Shown here: one piece after another, positions 48,086 to 62,430 of the stretch
Numbering within the stretch: position 1 is the first letter of the stretch
Layout of the letters: every line of letters starts with the position of its first letter
Origin: Cystobasidium ongulense
Taxonomy: Eukaryota > Basidiomycota > Cystobasidiomycetes > Cystobasidiales > Cystobasidiaceae
Direction: 5' to 3'
Assembly (NCBI GenBank): GCA_022835595.1
Contig: BQUP01000008.1
Span: 682,001-746,000 of the forward strand
DNA length: 64,000 nucleotides
Translations under genes and position numbers: made by a program
Notes under the pieces: model-generated
What the model saw: the letters and a program-made list of their open reading frames with translations, nothing else
Told to the model about the DNA's origin: nothing
Database searches by the model: none

Positions 48086-48157
48086 TTTGTCGTCTTGATC
48101 AGGCTTGCTTCGAAGGTCCGCACAAGAATTGAGGAATAACGTCTCTTCCGGACAACG
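48086..48157. promoter_or_regulatory. 72-bp bidirectional promoter TRM82/HIT1
   Basis: The whole space between two divergent start codons is 72 bases, so the 5' leaders must be very short or overlap. Both products act in RNA maturation. Confidence 0.6.
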
Positions 48158-48989
48158 ATGCCGAGCAAGAGCAAGAAGGACGCAGTCCAGCTATGCAGTA
48201 TCTGCAAGGAAAAGCCTTCAAAGTATCACTGTCCTATCGATAGAGCGCCGTAGTGAGTGCGAGCAAGCCAAGCTGCAACTTGTGCAAAAAAGCTGATCGA
48301 CATGGGCCATTGCAGCTGTTCGGTCGCATGCTTCAAAGTCCACAAAGGTGCGGACTCAGCTCCTGCACTCGCAACTACGCCCACTGACGCGTATTCTCTG
48401 CGCAGCTGAATCATGCTCTTCAACCGAAACGAAATCTGCGGCTCAAGAGAAATTGGTGGCGAGCGGCAAGGCTGGAAAAGCCACAACGCCAGCACAAGAA
48501 CAAGCAGAAGAACCGGCACCTCCAGCTCAAGTAGAGGAAGATGTACCTCTGAAGTCTTTGGACTCGCTTATGTGGCCTCCAGATCCGCTTGAGGAGGGGC
48601 TGAACGCTCTGCAAGATCCGCTCAATCGAGACGAGCCAAAACCATTGTTACGGAATGAGCTGCTCGCTATAGCTACTTCCGCACCGCTGCGCAGGATGTT
48701 AGCGACACACCCGTTCCTCTTAAATCTCCTTGGCGACATCTCGCGCATACCAAACGCTCCACCAAGGTATCCGCAGTCAAAGAGAGTGCGAGATATTCTA
48801 GGCCTAGGCGAAGCAGAAGGTGTACCTGAACGTTTCAATTATCGCCCAAAAGAAGAAGCAGAGGATGCGACTTCCAGGCGAGGAGCAACGTCAAAAACTA
48901 GCATTGGCTCAGAGGAACGGATTGCATTACAGAAATTCAACGAGCTGGTGAAGAGCATACTGTTCGAAGAGAGAAGCAAGAAAGAATAG
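48158..48989 (+). CDS. HIT1: HIT-type zinc finger protein (Hit1/ZNHIT3-like)
   Basis: Box C/D snoRNP assembly factor. Three exons rebuild an N-terminal zf-HIT domain: QLCSICKEKPSKYHCPIDRA, PYCSVACFKVHKAESC, with the expected Cys/His spacing. The introns fall inside the finger. A low-complexity Glu/Ala/Pro linker follows. The C-terminal half has LRNELLAIATSAPLRRMLAT, HPFLLNLLGDISRI and FNELVKSILFEER, resembling the Hit1 C-terminal helices that bind Rsa1. About 230 residues. Confidence is high for the zinc finger and moderate for Hit1 over other HIT-finger proteins. Confidence 0.82.
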
Positions 48990-49130
48990 TTTGTTCAGAC
49001 AAACCTGAGGGATAAGCGCGTTTGCGGACATTCAGATGTGGATAGCTTTTAAATGAGTTATACGACCGGTACTACTGGACCGTACAAGTGTGGCGTCAAA
49101 GGAAAACGGAGGACCGGTTGCCCAAGCTCG

Positions 49131-50721
49131 TTAGAGGACCCTACTACTGCTTCGTGAAGAGCGGGTAGACGATCTCCGAGGGCGTGTCAAACCAGGCTCG
49201 GGATCTCCACCCTCTACTGCCGACGTCTGGACCAAAGGCGCATCTGCGAATCCTCCGTCTGGAATGTGGTTAGAGATCAGGGAGTGTCTACGAGATGGCG
49301 AGACTGAAGGCCCCGGGCTGTTGACGCGATGGAGTGGATCGTCAGGGTTGCGAGCGATATTTTCCTCGTTGCCCACGTGTACTTTCTGCCCGTCAAGACC
49401 TTGTGGAGGGGCATACCAGCTTTCCTTGTTGTCATCTTCGAAGTCACGACCCTCCTCGTGATAGTCAGGAAGGCCATTAGCTTGAGTAGCTCCAGCATAA
49501 CCATAGATGGGTGGATAAGCATTCTCGTGGAAGTTGGAAGCTCGCTGGTGAATGCAAGGAGGCAGGCCGATGATCAGAAATTTAGCATTCGAGAAAGCTG
49601 GCGCTTTATCGAGTGACCAAGTCAAAGAGTTCATGGAATTAAGCTTCTCGTCTTCGATATTCCAAGACATGATAAGATCGCGCAGACGGCGCGAATTCTG
49701 TTGCAAGTAATTTAGTGTGACGATAGAAATGCGGCGGACCGGGAATTTAACTCACTCTCGTGGTGAGTATGATCCAAGGTAGCCAAACGGCAATGACTAT
49801 AGCAATAACGATACCGATGGCTGCCCATCTGGCGTGTGTGCCATAGCCGTCCACCCAGTACTCGGAGCCTGCCCAGTCCGTACCATCGTCCAGATAAGGA
49901 TCGTAGTAATCGCTGCCTGTTTCGTTTGCTGCGCTAACCTGTTTTCGAACGAGACGGGCAGCTGTCGAGCTAACAGTCCTTGCAGCAGATGTGACCGTAT
50001 CACTCGTTAGCCTGGTGAGCTTGCTACTTAAGTTGGCAGCAGCGGAAGTAACGGCGGATGCAGAGCTGGCGGCAGCGGTAGGCACGGCAGGATTTGTGGT
50101 GGAGAGAGAGCTGTAGTCTTCTCCATCTTCGACCCAGTAAGTACTGTCATCTGCCCCCAACGCGTTGGAGATGGCAGAGATAATTGGCCAAGGCTGTGTC
50201 GAAGTAGAACACAAAGGTGAGCGTAGGGCTTGTAGGGCTAGCACAGCGAGCCACTCACAATTAAAACAGAAGCAGCGAAAGCGAAAGCAAAGAGAGCTTT
50301 CTCTACCCAGGACCAGTAGCGGGCTAGCGTGGATTCAAGCTCGTCCATGCGTTTGTACCAGGTATTGTCGTCAATCTGCACAGCGTCGACAGATCAGGAT
50401 GGCATGACCGTCAGGAGTGTTAGGCGGTCCACAAAAGAGATAGGATAACGGAACTGGACTCACGCATGCTTCTAGCTCAGGCGGGTAGTCAGGGAACTCG
50501 ACACCCTTTTGCAGCAGCAGGACCAATTGATTGGACGGCCGAAGGTAGGTCAGAGCATCGAACGGATTCATGGTATCGGGCGGGATAAAAACCTCTTGCA
50601 AGGCCTTGTCTCTAATGAGGGATGAGGATAGGGTTAAGTATCTGTATTTGATTGGAAGTGGTCTGAGCAGAGGAGAGAGCAAGGTGCGGCTTGGAGCAGA
50701 GGGAGAGGACTTGGAGGGCAT
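49131..50721 (-). CDS. Predicted membrane protein, function unknown
   Basis: Multi-exon. The N-terminus is basic and Ser/Pro-rich (MPSKSSPSAPSRTLLSPLLR). DALTYLRPSNQLVLLLQKGV and WYKRMDELESTLARYWSW then lead into a first hydrophobic helix (EKALFAFAFAASVLI). A Ser/Ala/Thr-rich middle follows. A second, strong helix reads AAIGIVIAIVIAVWLPWIIL. The last exon, about 180 residues, is soluble and ends in a Ser/Arg-rich tail (RPRRSSTRSSRSSSRVL). The first ~85 residues might be peripheral to the membrane. I do not recognise a family. Introns keep frame at each junction I checked. It could be a tail-region membrane anchor of the ER or vacuole, but nothing proves location. Confidence 0.72.
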
Positions 50722-51535
50722 CCTGTAAGTGTCACACCGTGTAACAGCCTTGCATATAGCGCTTCACAGCCAGTACGTACGCACAGCCCGACACGAGTAC
50801 AGAAAAACAGTCAAAGCGAGTCTGCATAGTTGGCGATAGGCCAGTCCAGCACCCAACAAAGGGAATCTTGCGAAACGGCCTCGCTCCTACACCGGTCAGG
50901 CAGCGACGTGCTAAGGGGGCTGGTCAGATGCACGATACTTGCAGGCGCGCGTTGTATAGCTTCGAGGCATGCACAGATTTCCTGCGTTATTTTTTCGTTT
51001 CTGCACTTCTAACTGATAGCGCACACCAGGGGTCCCAGCCTGTTGAGGTAGGCAGGTGTGTCGAAAACACACAATGCTGCGAGCTTGACTGTAAGACTGT
51101 CAGCTCTGATATCAAAGCATTGTCCGGCCTCGTTGCGTTATAGAGTAGAACAAGAGCATCGCACAGGGCCGTCTGTAGCCTGGCTGACCTTGTCGGGTCA
51201 GTAACTTTGTCATCCAAGTTGGGCGATTTAGCCACGCCTATTTTGCCAGCTAATCGCTGAAACCTATCGATAAATCTGCTTACGAATGTTGCTTTGGGCA
51301 TTCATCTTAATTTCGCGTTGGTAGAGGAACAAGGCTGAGCATTTCTAGAGAGAATTGCTGCATTGCAATGTAAGATACAGGTCTGCCACTTGCAGGATTA
51401 TAGTTTGTAAAGTAGCAAGCGTGCATGGCTTTTCGTCTGAGTATACATGGCGATTGAAGCGGAAGGGACTCAACAGGGCTTTCTTCGGGAATATGGGAAG
51501 GGCTACATGGCGAAGGAGAACATGGAGGACTGGAT
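50722..51535. other. Intergenic region, no gene seen
   Basis: About 815 bases upstream of the membrane protein gene and downstream of the I9-type inhibitor gene. Several short frames on both strands lack any family pattern. Confidence 0.45.
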
Positions 51536-52011
51536 CTAATTGATGTTGACTTGTTGATCTTGCTCAAGAGCGTGGATGTGTTCGTCGTAGGTCGAAAGAC
51601 TTGACTTCCACGCGTTGATTCGCATGTCATCGCTCTGCATGTCTGCCTGGCCTGCGGATGCAGCCTTAGCATCCTCGAATGAGACGGCTTGCATGATTCC
51701 AGGGTAATCGATGATGTTGGTAATCTGTGCAAAAGTCAATGTTATCATACGGTCTGTCAGCAATTGTAGGGCAACACCACATGCATCTGCGCAAACGAAG
51801 TGCCGTTGCGTCGGGTCAACCTGAAGCTCACCTTTGCTCCATTCTGCTTCAAGGCCTCGACGATGGAGTCTCTGGCCGATGCTGCGACATCAGCATTCAA
51901 GCTGAGGATATAGCTGTGCGCTATTGTCCTGCTTGATGCCATGATGCGAGTGGCAGAGAAGGCGACCAGGATGACGAGTAGGGCTGGAACAAGTCTTGAG
52001 AGGCTGAGCAT
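51536..52011 (-). CDS. Secreted I9-type serine peptidase inhibitor (Pbi2/propeptide-like)
   Basis: Small secreted protein. The first exon encodes a clear signal peptide (LSRLVPALLVILVAFSATRI, cleavage near IMA-SS), then HSYILSLNADVAASARDSIV then EALKQNGAK. After an intron (donor at the Lys codon) it continues ITNIIDYPGIMQAVSFEDAK and ends YDEHIHALEQDQQVNIN. The strand-helix-strand pattern and the final EQDQQV match the peptidase S8 propeptide/I9 inhibitor fold, as in yeast Pbi2, here with a signal peptide and no peptidase attached. Length is about 125 residues. It lies just downstream of a serine peptidase gene on the same strand. Confidence 0.75.
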
Positions 52012-52423
52012 AGACGCGATGCGCTGGAAGGTAGTAGCTCAGGATAGACGGTGATGCTGAAAGCAAGATGTGCAGGTCTGTGCAACTGCCTGCGAGTTGG
52101 TTTGAGCAAGAGCCCCAGGACTGGCAAGCTGGGTTGATGTCAAGCTCGTCAGGACGTGTGGCGGACATAGCACCTAGGCCTAGGTTACTCGTACAGTAAG
52201 TAAGATTGTAGGGTTATCACTCCATCAAGTCCTTCTATAGTTTGTGTATGCAGGAGTCTAAATACAGCCGCGTCTCGCTTTGACAGGGTCGCTCGAGCGA
52301 GCCTACTACCCAGGCTGTCCATGCTCCTCACATACCTTACTTCTCGGCGTCGCTGGGACCATGGCCAATCCATTCACTGCAAGAGAAAAGACAGGTATCA
52401 GCTTAGATACTCTTTTAAATACA
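52012..52423. other. Intergenic region between I9-type inhibitor and S9 peptidase genes
   Basis: About 410 bases. No gene. It should contain the inhibitor's promoter and the peptidase 3' UTR. Confidence 0.45.
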
Positions 52424-55400
52424 TCAACAGCATCTTTGCACTGACTCCATCCATCCTAAGACCTCCTGATACCATCTTCTGGAATTCAAGGGATTCAACA
52501 CCCAATGCTACGCGAAACAGGCAAAGTCAGGGGAGAACTATGAACAGGTCTTCAAACGCTTCAGCTCACATTCTCCTTTGGGAAGTAGACAAATTTGCTT
52601 GGAACGCCTTTGCGCTGTAAGGCGTTGAACATGCCGATGGCTTCGGTGTCGGCTTGGCGTGGTAGGCAGGACGATTAGCGTTCTATACAATATGGCAAAT
52701 GGCCTTAAAATTAGGAAGCTTACGTAGTCGATAGTCTAGACCGCCGTGGATGACTAGCTCGGGCGTCTAAGAGAGGAGTGTGTAAGCCTTGATAGTCCCC
52801 CTATTCAATGTTCGGAACAACCTACCTTCCAGTTCCTAATATGGTTGTGTGGCGACCATTTTTCGTATGTCTGCGGTACCTCCCAGGGTGTTCCTCCCAT
52901 GTCATGTTCCTATTTGAGCAAAGATATAAGATCTAGCTATTCCAAAACTAGGAGAGTAGTCACTTTGACTCACAGCGAAGTAGATCTCCTCCGTCCCAAA
53001 GTATGCATTCTTGGTATCTAGTATACCATCGTGGCAGATGAAAGCCTTAAAGCCGAGTACATCGTTGTGTCCTTGCATCCAGTTGCACATATAGCCACTG
53101 CAGGGATGATGTGTGTTAAAGCAGACTCATTCTACTCTTACGATGGATGGGCGGACGTACCCATATGATCCGCCAGCCATAGCCATTCTTTCTGTATCAA
53201 TCATGTCTCCATAAACTCTCTTGACGAATTGCAGACCTGCAACCAAGTCTTTGAATGGCGATCCGCCCCACTGAAAGATATCAATTAGTAGGTACGCAGG
53301 GAAAGAAGAGCCAGAGGCTAGACTCACATTCTGGTTGATAGCATCTACGAAGTCTTGTCCATAGCCAGTACTTCCAGTAGGGTTGATCATGACGGCAACA
53401 TAGCCAGCAGCCGTCCAGCAATTGGGGTTCCACCGAGTTGACCTGACAAGATCTTAAGTCAGATGCACACCCTAAATACCAAAACGGTTGAGAGGAGAAG
53501 CTTACCAAGAGTCTGTCCAAGCACCTTGCGGACCGCCTATGAACATGTATCTGTTAGCCAAAAAATTAAGTGGCTACGGCGGAAAGAGGCATACCATGCA
53601 CAAGGAAGACCAGTCCATATTTCTTGCCTTTTTCATATCCATGAGGTTTCATAATAAAGCCATGTACTTGTTTATCTGGGTCAGCACCAGCGAACCAGAA
53701 TTCTTCTCCAGCTTCAAGGGACAGCTTCTCTGTCAATCCAGTCGATAAGGACGAAATTTGCTGTAGGACTGGCTTTTCTCGAGAGCTAGGGGGTGCAGCT
53801 AGTAGATATGCTTCGTTTGGCGAAGTGAAGCTGTTCATCGTGATGAGAAGGCGATCACTGTGGGAGCTGTTCGATTCTGCGCCATCTTTGCTGAAGATGT
53901 GTGGGAGAACGGTAGCTGAGGATACGTTGTGTGCTGAGGTGAGCTTTCGTGGCGTCGCTGATGCTACCTTGCCTGAAGAAGGCGTTTCAGGCACTTCAAG
54001 GGCGAAGAGCTTCTTGTGGCCTTCCTCCTGTGACAGGGTGGTAATCAGATACCGCTGTTTTATAAAGCCAGAGCACAGCAAACTTACCTCTACAGTAGCG
54101 TACAAGGTTTCCTCGTCTTCGCCCCATACTAAAGATGAAGGACTGAGCTCCCAGTCTTCAGTGAGGCCAAATTTCACATCCCGCTCAAGATCGTATACAA
54201 TGACCCTATTTCGATCGGACTCGTACTTATCAACTCGCATCTCAAGCCATGCTAGCTTGCCCTTTCCTGATCCGATTTTAGCAGATGGCGAAAAGACTGG
54301 CGAACTTCGAGCTCCACCTTGGCTTGTTAGGCATCTTGGCTTCTTTTCTTCTTCATTTCGCGGTCGTAGAGGGACGAGGTAGCAATGCATTCTTGTGTGC
54401 CATGCTTCGGGTAGATGAGGGTCTTTCGAAACAAAGGCGATGTTTGAAGGTGATATGTCGAAATCGGAAGCGTCTCCAAATGGTCCGACTGGACATTCAA
54501 TGTTCTCAAGACCAGCCAAGGGCGTCACGGGTGTGGAGAGGACAGACCAACGAGGAGGACGTGCCTTTGAAGATCCTGAAAGCCCTTTATCTTCATCTTC
54601 ATCATCACTGCTGTCGATAGACTGTATATCCAGTTCGTCAAGCTCTTTAGAAGTTAACGAAGAAACTGAATCCGGCTTCTTTTCTAATTCAAGGTAAAAG
54701 ACAAGCTTTTTCTTCTTTCCCATCCAGGTGTCCCAATGTCGGATAAAGAGCTTATCGAATATCTGAACCTCTGCGCCATTCAGTTCTTTTTCGTACTTGT
54801 CGTCTAGCTTCTTCACAGAATCCAGCGATGGGTCTTCCGGATACACCTCAGCAGAGAAAGCTAAGAGCGCTCTAGTTGGAGAGGTGCGTGCAACTTTGAG
54901 GTCGGTGATGCTGTTTAACAGCAAGTAGGTGAGCGTATCTGTCAGCATTGATTTTGTTTCAATTACATTATATATTGGCCTCCAGCAATGCATGCGCATG
55001 CGCTGTGCACGTGCTATTTCGCTTACTCGACGGGCACTTCGCCGATTCGATACTCCAATCCATCCAAGGTCTTGCACCAGAGTTCCCGGCCAGGCTTAGT
55101 ACCTTCTTCATTTGCCAGCTGCTGCTTGAACTTCTTGTCGCTCAATGCAACGTCCACATCCGGCTTGCCGGCCTCTGATCCTCTAGGTCGCATGTAGAGG
55201 ACAGTCTCGTCGTCCAGGAACGTAACATCTGAGTATCGCAGATTCTCCAAGATGTTGTCCACAGGTGCAGGATCGTGTTTGCCTGCACTGGAGACGCCAG
55301 GTCGTGGTATCTGCCCGATAGCTACGTTCCTCGCTGTTCGTTGTGTACTGAAATCGTACTGTGACCACGGCGTGATCCACGTGGTTCCACTCGTATTCGC

Positions 55401-55460
55401 TATGGCTGCCCCAGGGCGAGGCAGCGACAGCATTGCCGATTCAGTCAGCTTGTGTGCCAT
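52424..55460 (-). CDS. S9-family serine peptidase, dipeptidyl-peptidase 5/acylaminoacyl-peptidase-like
   Basis: Prolyl-oligopeptidase-fold peptidase. The N-terminal half is a beta-propeller (SLPRPGAAIANTSGTTWITP, VTFLDDETVLYMRP, DFDISPSNIAFVSKDPHLPE). The C-terminal hydrolase domain shows VFLVHGGPQGAW, a VMINPTGSTGYGQDFVDAIN strand, the nucleophile AGGSYGGYMCNW, ELVIHGGLDYR (catalytic Asp) and FPKENHWVLNP (catalytic His, split by an intron). It ends WMESVQRCC at 52424. The GGPQGAW/STRWNP pattern is close to fungal DPP5. Unlike the secreted enzymes it has no signal peptide from the start at 55460. The frame stays open upstream to a Met at 55745, which would add 95 residues. About 790 residues in many exons. 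Confidence 0.85.
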
Positions 55461-55843
55461 ATTTGTGAAATGCTGAAGGGCGGTAGGGAGAAGGGAGAGC
55501 TTCAACAAAGCACAATTGCTCGCCGTGAAGTGCGGCCCGATCGTGCACGCGGAGAAGCTGCAAAGACTGGAATACACAGCATGCAATGGTGCAACTTTCG
55601 GAGAGCAAGCTGTGGCCGTCTTCTTATTAGAGTTTGGTGCTGGACCATTTTGTTTGTAAAGCAAAGTTTGGCATTTTGCATGAAGCAAGAGTCTATGATA
55701 ATTTCCTCCTATCCGAGCTGATCTAACGGCGTTTGCCATCAACAAATGTATGTCTGTTTATGTCAATCGTAATGAAAGTCTCATTGTAGGTTTTTGTGGG
55801 AATGGATTATGCAGAATGGCGGTGTCTGTCACGCGCAACCGAT
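55461..55843. other. Intergenic region upstream of the S9 peptidase
   Basis: About 380 bases. The peptidase frame is open through most of it (to 55745), so the true start could lie here. Otherwise it holds the promoter and the PGI1 3' UTR. Confidence 0.4.
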
Positions 55844-58133
<2,290 letters not shown>

Positions 58134-58639
58134 AGTTTGTCGTGTTCAAGGTGTGCTAGTCGGGAGATGCACGCTCTTCTGTAGGTTCAAATGGTGTAGA
58201 GAAGAAGAAAGACTATCGTGCCTGGGCCAGGCGGTTAGAAACGGCGGAGCCTCTGCGGCGGAGAGAGTTGCAAGCGAAGCAAAGGTCGGACATACCTGGA
58301 GGGAGCGTTGCCTATATATGAGTGTAGAGCTCTATACACGATACCAACACGGCTGTCTGTCTCTTGAAACCTCACACCGCATACTTCATCATAGTCGCTG
58401 ACAGTAGTGTTTCGCCACTCACGCTTTTGCACGAGTGGCTTCCCAACCTCAGCAACACCAGCGAGAAGTAGATACAATACGAGCCATGATAAATTGAGGT
58501 TCCTTGATCCCAAATCTCGAAAAGTTATCGCTACTTGTCGTGCAGATCGTCCTGCCATCCGATCACGCTCTTGCGATCCGCATTGTATGCTTATATCCAT
58601 TCGCACATCTCCCTATCGTGCTCTACAATACTCTAGAAA
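58134..58639. promoter_or_regulatory. Divergent promoter region PGI1 / 58640 gene
   Basis: 506 bases between two divergent starts. CT-rich runs such as TCTTCTGTAGG lie close to PGI1. No TATA box stands out on either side. Confidence 0.45.
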
Positions 58640-59298
58640 ATGTCTACCTTTCAGCATCCTTTCCATCGCTTGCTCAGTTTCTTCGCTCGTCAAGGCTCAC
58701 GCTATAGTATTGCAAACGCCGCCACTGGAAATACTACAATCAGATTCATCGATTCACTACGAGGTGATCTAGCATTAGGTTTCAACTTCCCATTATCAGT
58801 TCTGATATCCCTAGCACGACATTTGATATTCCGTACTGGACCTGGTCTCCTATCTCTCTCAATACACATACCCTCCGTCGAGCTAGATAGAAAACTACTA
58901 GGTGGTCCAGGTGCATTTCCTTCTATACTTGCAGAGAAACGGTACTCATTATCCGAAGTAGAAAGGATTGTAAGAAATGATGGAGGGAGTCTGAAGGACG
59001 GATTTGATGCGCTTGGTATCTGGACTATGGCTGCTGAGCGGAAAGATGGGAGAATTAGTGGAAGGGACCTCATGGCTTTTCAAGAAGGGTCAGTGTTGGA
59101 GGCCGTCGCAAAGAGGAGGAGGGGTAGGGACGATGTACTTCCGTTTTGGAGAGGTGGTCCTATATCGTAAGTAGTCCTGACCTTAGTGTTCGTTTCTTCC
59201 TGGATCATGGGTTTATTGACAACATCGCCTGCAGTGTCGCTGGCCATTCCTGGGCGGTCAAACGATTGCTAGATGTAGATGTGTACCGGAAGGATTAG
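58640..59298 (+). CDS. Conserved-looking protein, function unknown
   Basis: Exons 58640-59166 and 59235-59298 give 196 residues. It starts MSTFQHPFHRLLSFFARQGS. A short hydrophobic helix (LALGFNFPLSVLISLARHLI) is followed by LDRKLLGGPGAFPSILAEKR and YSLSEVERIVRNDGGSLKDG. FDALGIWTMAAERKDGRISG and RDLMAFQEGSVLEAVAKRRR then precede the short last exon (VAGHSWAVKRLLDVDVYRKD). The DGRISGRDL stretch has an EF-hand-like look but lacks a full loop. I do not recognise the family. The even composition suggests a folded protein, possibly membrane-associated. Confidence 0.72.
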
Positions 59299-59840
59299 TG
59301 AGAGGCATGTGTTAGATTGGTGCTTCTGGCTTTGCTCAATACACGGATCTGGTATATCATGACCCAGCACATTGGGTATTGATCCACCAGAGAGAGGCCC
59401 AAGACCGAGGTTTGGCAGGAAGGACATGTCTTTTTCGCGCGTAGCTCGGTCCGTTGCTGTATTCTATCGTGCTTTCACCTCTCCCTTGTCGGTTTTGAAG
59501 ATCTGACCGCGGCTGGCTGGTCGCCGTGTTCCACCACAAAACAATTGCTGGATGATGCGGACTCAGTGCCTGGCGGGTAGCCTTTGACCGCATCGAGTCG
59601 AACGATAGGCCTTGTTGCGTTCATACCTCCATTGTCTCTCTCGCACGCACTCGACTCATCCGTGTTGGTAGCGGTCCAGCCTGCCAGCGTCGACTCTGCT
59701 TCGTCCTCGTGCTCTTGCTGGTGGGGCGCGTCGACTGATATCACATCGCATCGCAGCCACCGAGACCAACGCTGGACGCACATTCAAGAGGACCAGTATA
59801 GCAACAGCATACACTGCGCACAGTCACCACAGCCGCCATC
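59299..59840. other. Intergenic region upstream of MO25
   Basis: About 540 bases, no gene supported. It contains the MO25 promoter and leader; overlapping short frames on both strands look accidental. Confidence 0.45.
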
Positions 59841-61689
59841 ATGGCCTTCTGGAGGTCGAAACAGCGAGGTCCGCCAGAGATGGTGAGGGCGCTCAAGGAC
59901 TCGATTGGCAAGCTCGACGCCGGCCACAGCGGCAGCGACACGACGAGGAGGGTGGGTGCAGCAGGCTATTGTACGCCATGGCTGGTCTTCTCGCTGCATG
60001 CTGATGGCGCTGTCTCTGTTCCTCGTCTCGCCTCCATCTGATTCCGCCGATACCCACTATCGCGTTTTCACAACCTACATCAACACACTCCTACGCATGC
60101 TACTACCAGGCAACGGAAGACATATCCAAGACTCTGACTCAGATAAAACTGCTCCTATACGGTGATGGAGGTGTGTCTCGTCTTCAGCAAGCACTGCCCA
60201 TCGTATGATCTACCTCCTAACGTAACATCTCGACATGCTAGAGAACGACCCTCAGCCTGAGTTGGTCGCTCAGCTGGCTCAAGAAATGTATTCGAATGAT
60301 ATGCTACAGGCGATGGTGACGAATATGTGGAGATTCGAATTCGAGGTACGTGGTTATTCCCTGGACTCGGGGGGCCCTAACTGCATCTTGGTAGCAAAGG
60401 CGAAAAGTGACACACTCTCTCTCTTCTTGCAATTGTTTGAACAGGCTCGAAAAGACGTAGCACAGATCTTCAATCATCTACTACGGCGGCAGATTGGTTC
60501 TAGATTACCTACTGTCGAATATCTGAGCTCGAAACCTAATGTAGTGCTAAGTGCTTTGAAAGGGTAAGTCCGATATCAGGGATACTTTGCCAAGTTACTC
60601 GCAGTTGCGATCATCTAACCCTCTTTCTCATTCGTAAACAGATACGAGAACGCAGAAGTCGCCCTGAACACTGGAGCAATACTGCATGAAATGCTACGAC
60701 ATGAGGCCTTGGCGAAGACACTCTTATATTCTGAGAGGTAGGTTCCCGCCAATTTCATTACACTGATAGTAGATTTGATTGATCCTGCTATTGTTCAGAT
60801 TATACGACTTCCTCCCTTATATTGAGAAGACAACTTTCGGGATAGCTTGCGATGCGATGGCCAATTTCCGGGTGAGTTCACAGTAGCCAAGTATGCCTAT
60901 TCGGTTGCTAGCTGCTAATTATAGTCCATCGTCAATCTCGTAGGAATTGCTCACACGGCATAAACCTATGGTGGCAGAGTTCCTAGAGGAGAATTACGAC
61001 GAAGTAAGCAAGAAGAACGACGATTGTCGCTATTTATATAAAGTATCTGCTAAACAAACTTGTCTTCTAAACAGTTCTTTTCACATTATGCACAATTAGT
61101 TTCTTCAGCAAATTATGTCACAAAACGACAATCATTGAAGTTATTAGGTGAAATCCTACTAGATAGGACGAATTTCAAGATAATGACTAGATATATTGAA
61201 TCTGAAGCTAATTTGAAAGTCATGATGAATTTATTGCGGGATAAGAGTAAGAATATACAATTTGAAGCATTTCATGTTTTCAAGGTGAGTCGTATCCAAC
61301 TACCTTACATAGAATGGCTTTGAACTCAATATAATCTGTTTCCTTGCGTTGGATATTTCAGATCTTCGTTGCGAACCCAAGGAAACCGGCCGATATTGAG
61401 AATATCCTGCGGAGGAATAAAGCGAAATTGTGTACTTTCTTACAAGGTTTCCAGAATGATAAAGATGGTGAGTTAACAATCTCAGGAGCGTGTGAACATC
61501 TGCAGTAAGGGGTGATCGTTAAAAGCTGATTCAAACTTCTTGTACTTCTTATCAGACGAGCAGTTTATCGTAAGAAATGCAGAACAAACACCGGTGACAT
61601 ATTAAATTCACGCTGATACCTCTTGGCTTTATTTTCTCTACTCTCAGGATGAAAAGCAGTTCCTGTTATCCCAAATCCAGAATATGTAA
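59841..61689 (+). CDS. HYM1: Mo25/Hym1 (Cab39) scaffold protein
   Basis: Scaffold that activates GCK-family kinases in the RAM/MOR polarity and cell-separation pathway. Seven or more exons with short introns. It starts [20 protein letters not shown], then [40 protein letters not shown] and [49 protein letters not shown]-type text ([20 protein letters not shown]) and a short LSQIQNM end complete the armadillo-like repeat array. The segment [20 protein letters not shown] is the most conserved part of the family. About 340 residues, the normal length. All introns I placed keep frame. Confidence 0.93.
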
Positions 61690-62430
61690 ATCTCGCAATA
61701 TTTGGGACCACTCGCCATGCATTTCTCTCCTTTGGTCTAGGGTCTTTTCCATAACTCGCAGTACTCTATAAATCGATGACGGATCATGGCAATTTCAGGT
61801 CCTCCAATCGTATACGTCTCAATCTGTTCCGCCTTTCCTATTCGTGTATCTATACCTATCCAAGCAAACCCGATACACCAGCTGTACTTTCGACGACGTC
61901 AGTGTTGTACCCATTCACTGGGCCTACCTACACGAGAGTTCGCTTTCTTTTCTGTCAATGCTCTTCTCTATTTTACATACAGTGCTCTGTATTAGTTTGC
62001 TGTCTTCTTTGTTCGTTACTGTTGCAATTTATCTGTTGTAAATAAGAATTTGCATTGCCTTAGGCTCTTTGGAAGGCATTTCTGCAACTCAAAGGAACAA
62101 TTGATAATTGATTAAAGGATTGCTATGATACAGACGGTCTTTTTGGTAACCAGCTAATAAACCTTTCATGAGGTTCTACCCAAATTTTGCATTCGCCAAG
62201 ACCATCTTTTAATGCCTTGCGACTTTCGGATCCGGAGAACGCTTGATGTGCCTTGGTCATGCAGGAGAAACTAAGAAGCAGGGGTATCACGATTTGAAAA
62301 CTGAGTGACTGAAGAACGGTTGAACGAGAACTTAGGATGAATAATAAATGATAAGAGCAGTAGGTATTGCTTCTGTTGGTCAAGGTTTCAGGCGGTGTCG
62401 TCATCGTTAAAGGGGTATACTTGGTGTTGT
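61690..62430. other. Convergent 3' intergenic region
   Basis: About 740 bases between the stops of MO25 (plus) and the monooxygenase (minus). T/C-rich; no gene seen. Short hydrophobic frames here reflect T-richness. Confidence 0.5.

Noticed and set aside
51307-51732. 141-codon minus-strand frame in the I9-type inhibitor gene region
   Set aside because: It is a shifted-frame shadow of the inhibitor's second exon.
61776-62045. Hydrophobic Cys-rich frames between MO25 and the monooxygenase
   Set aside because: They arise from T/C-rich 3' UTR sequence and overlap each other in three frames.
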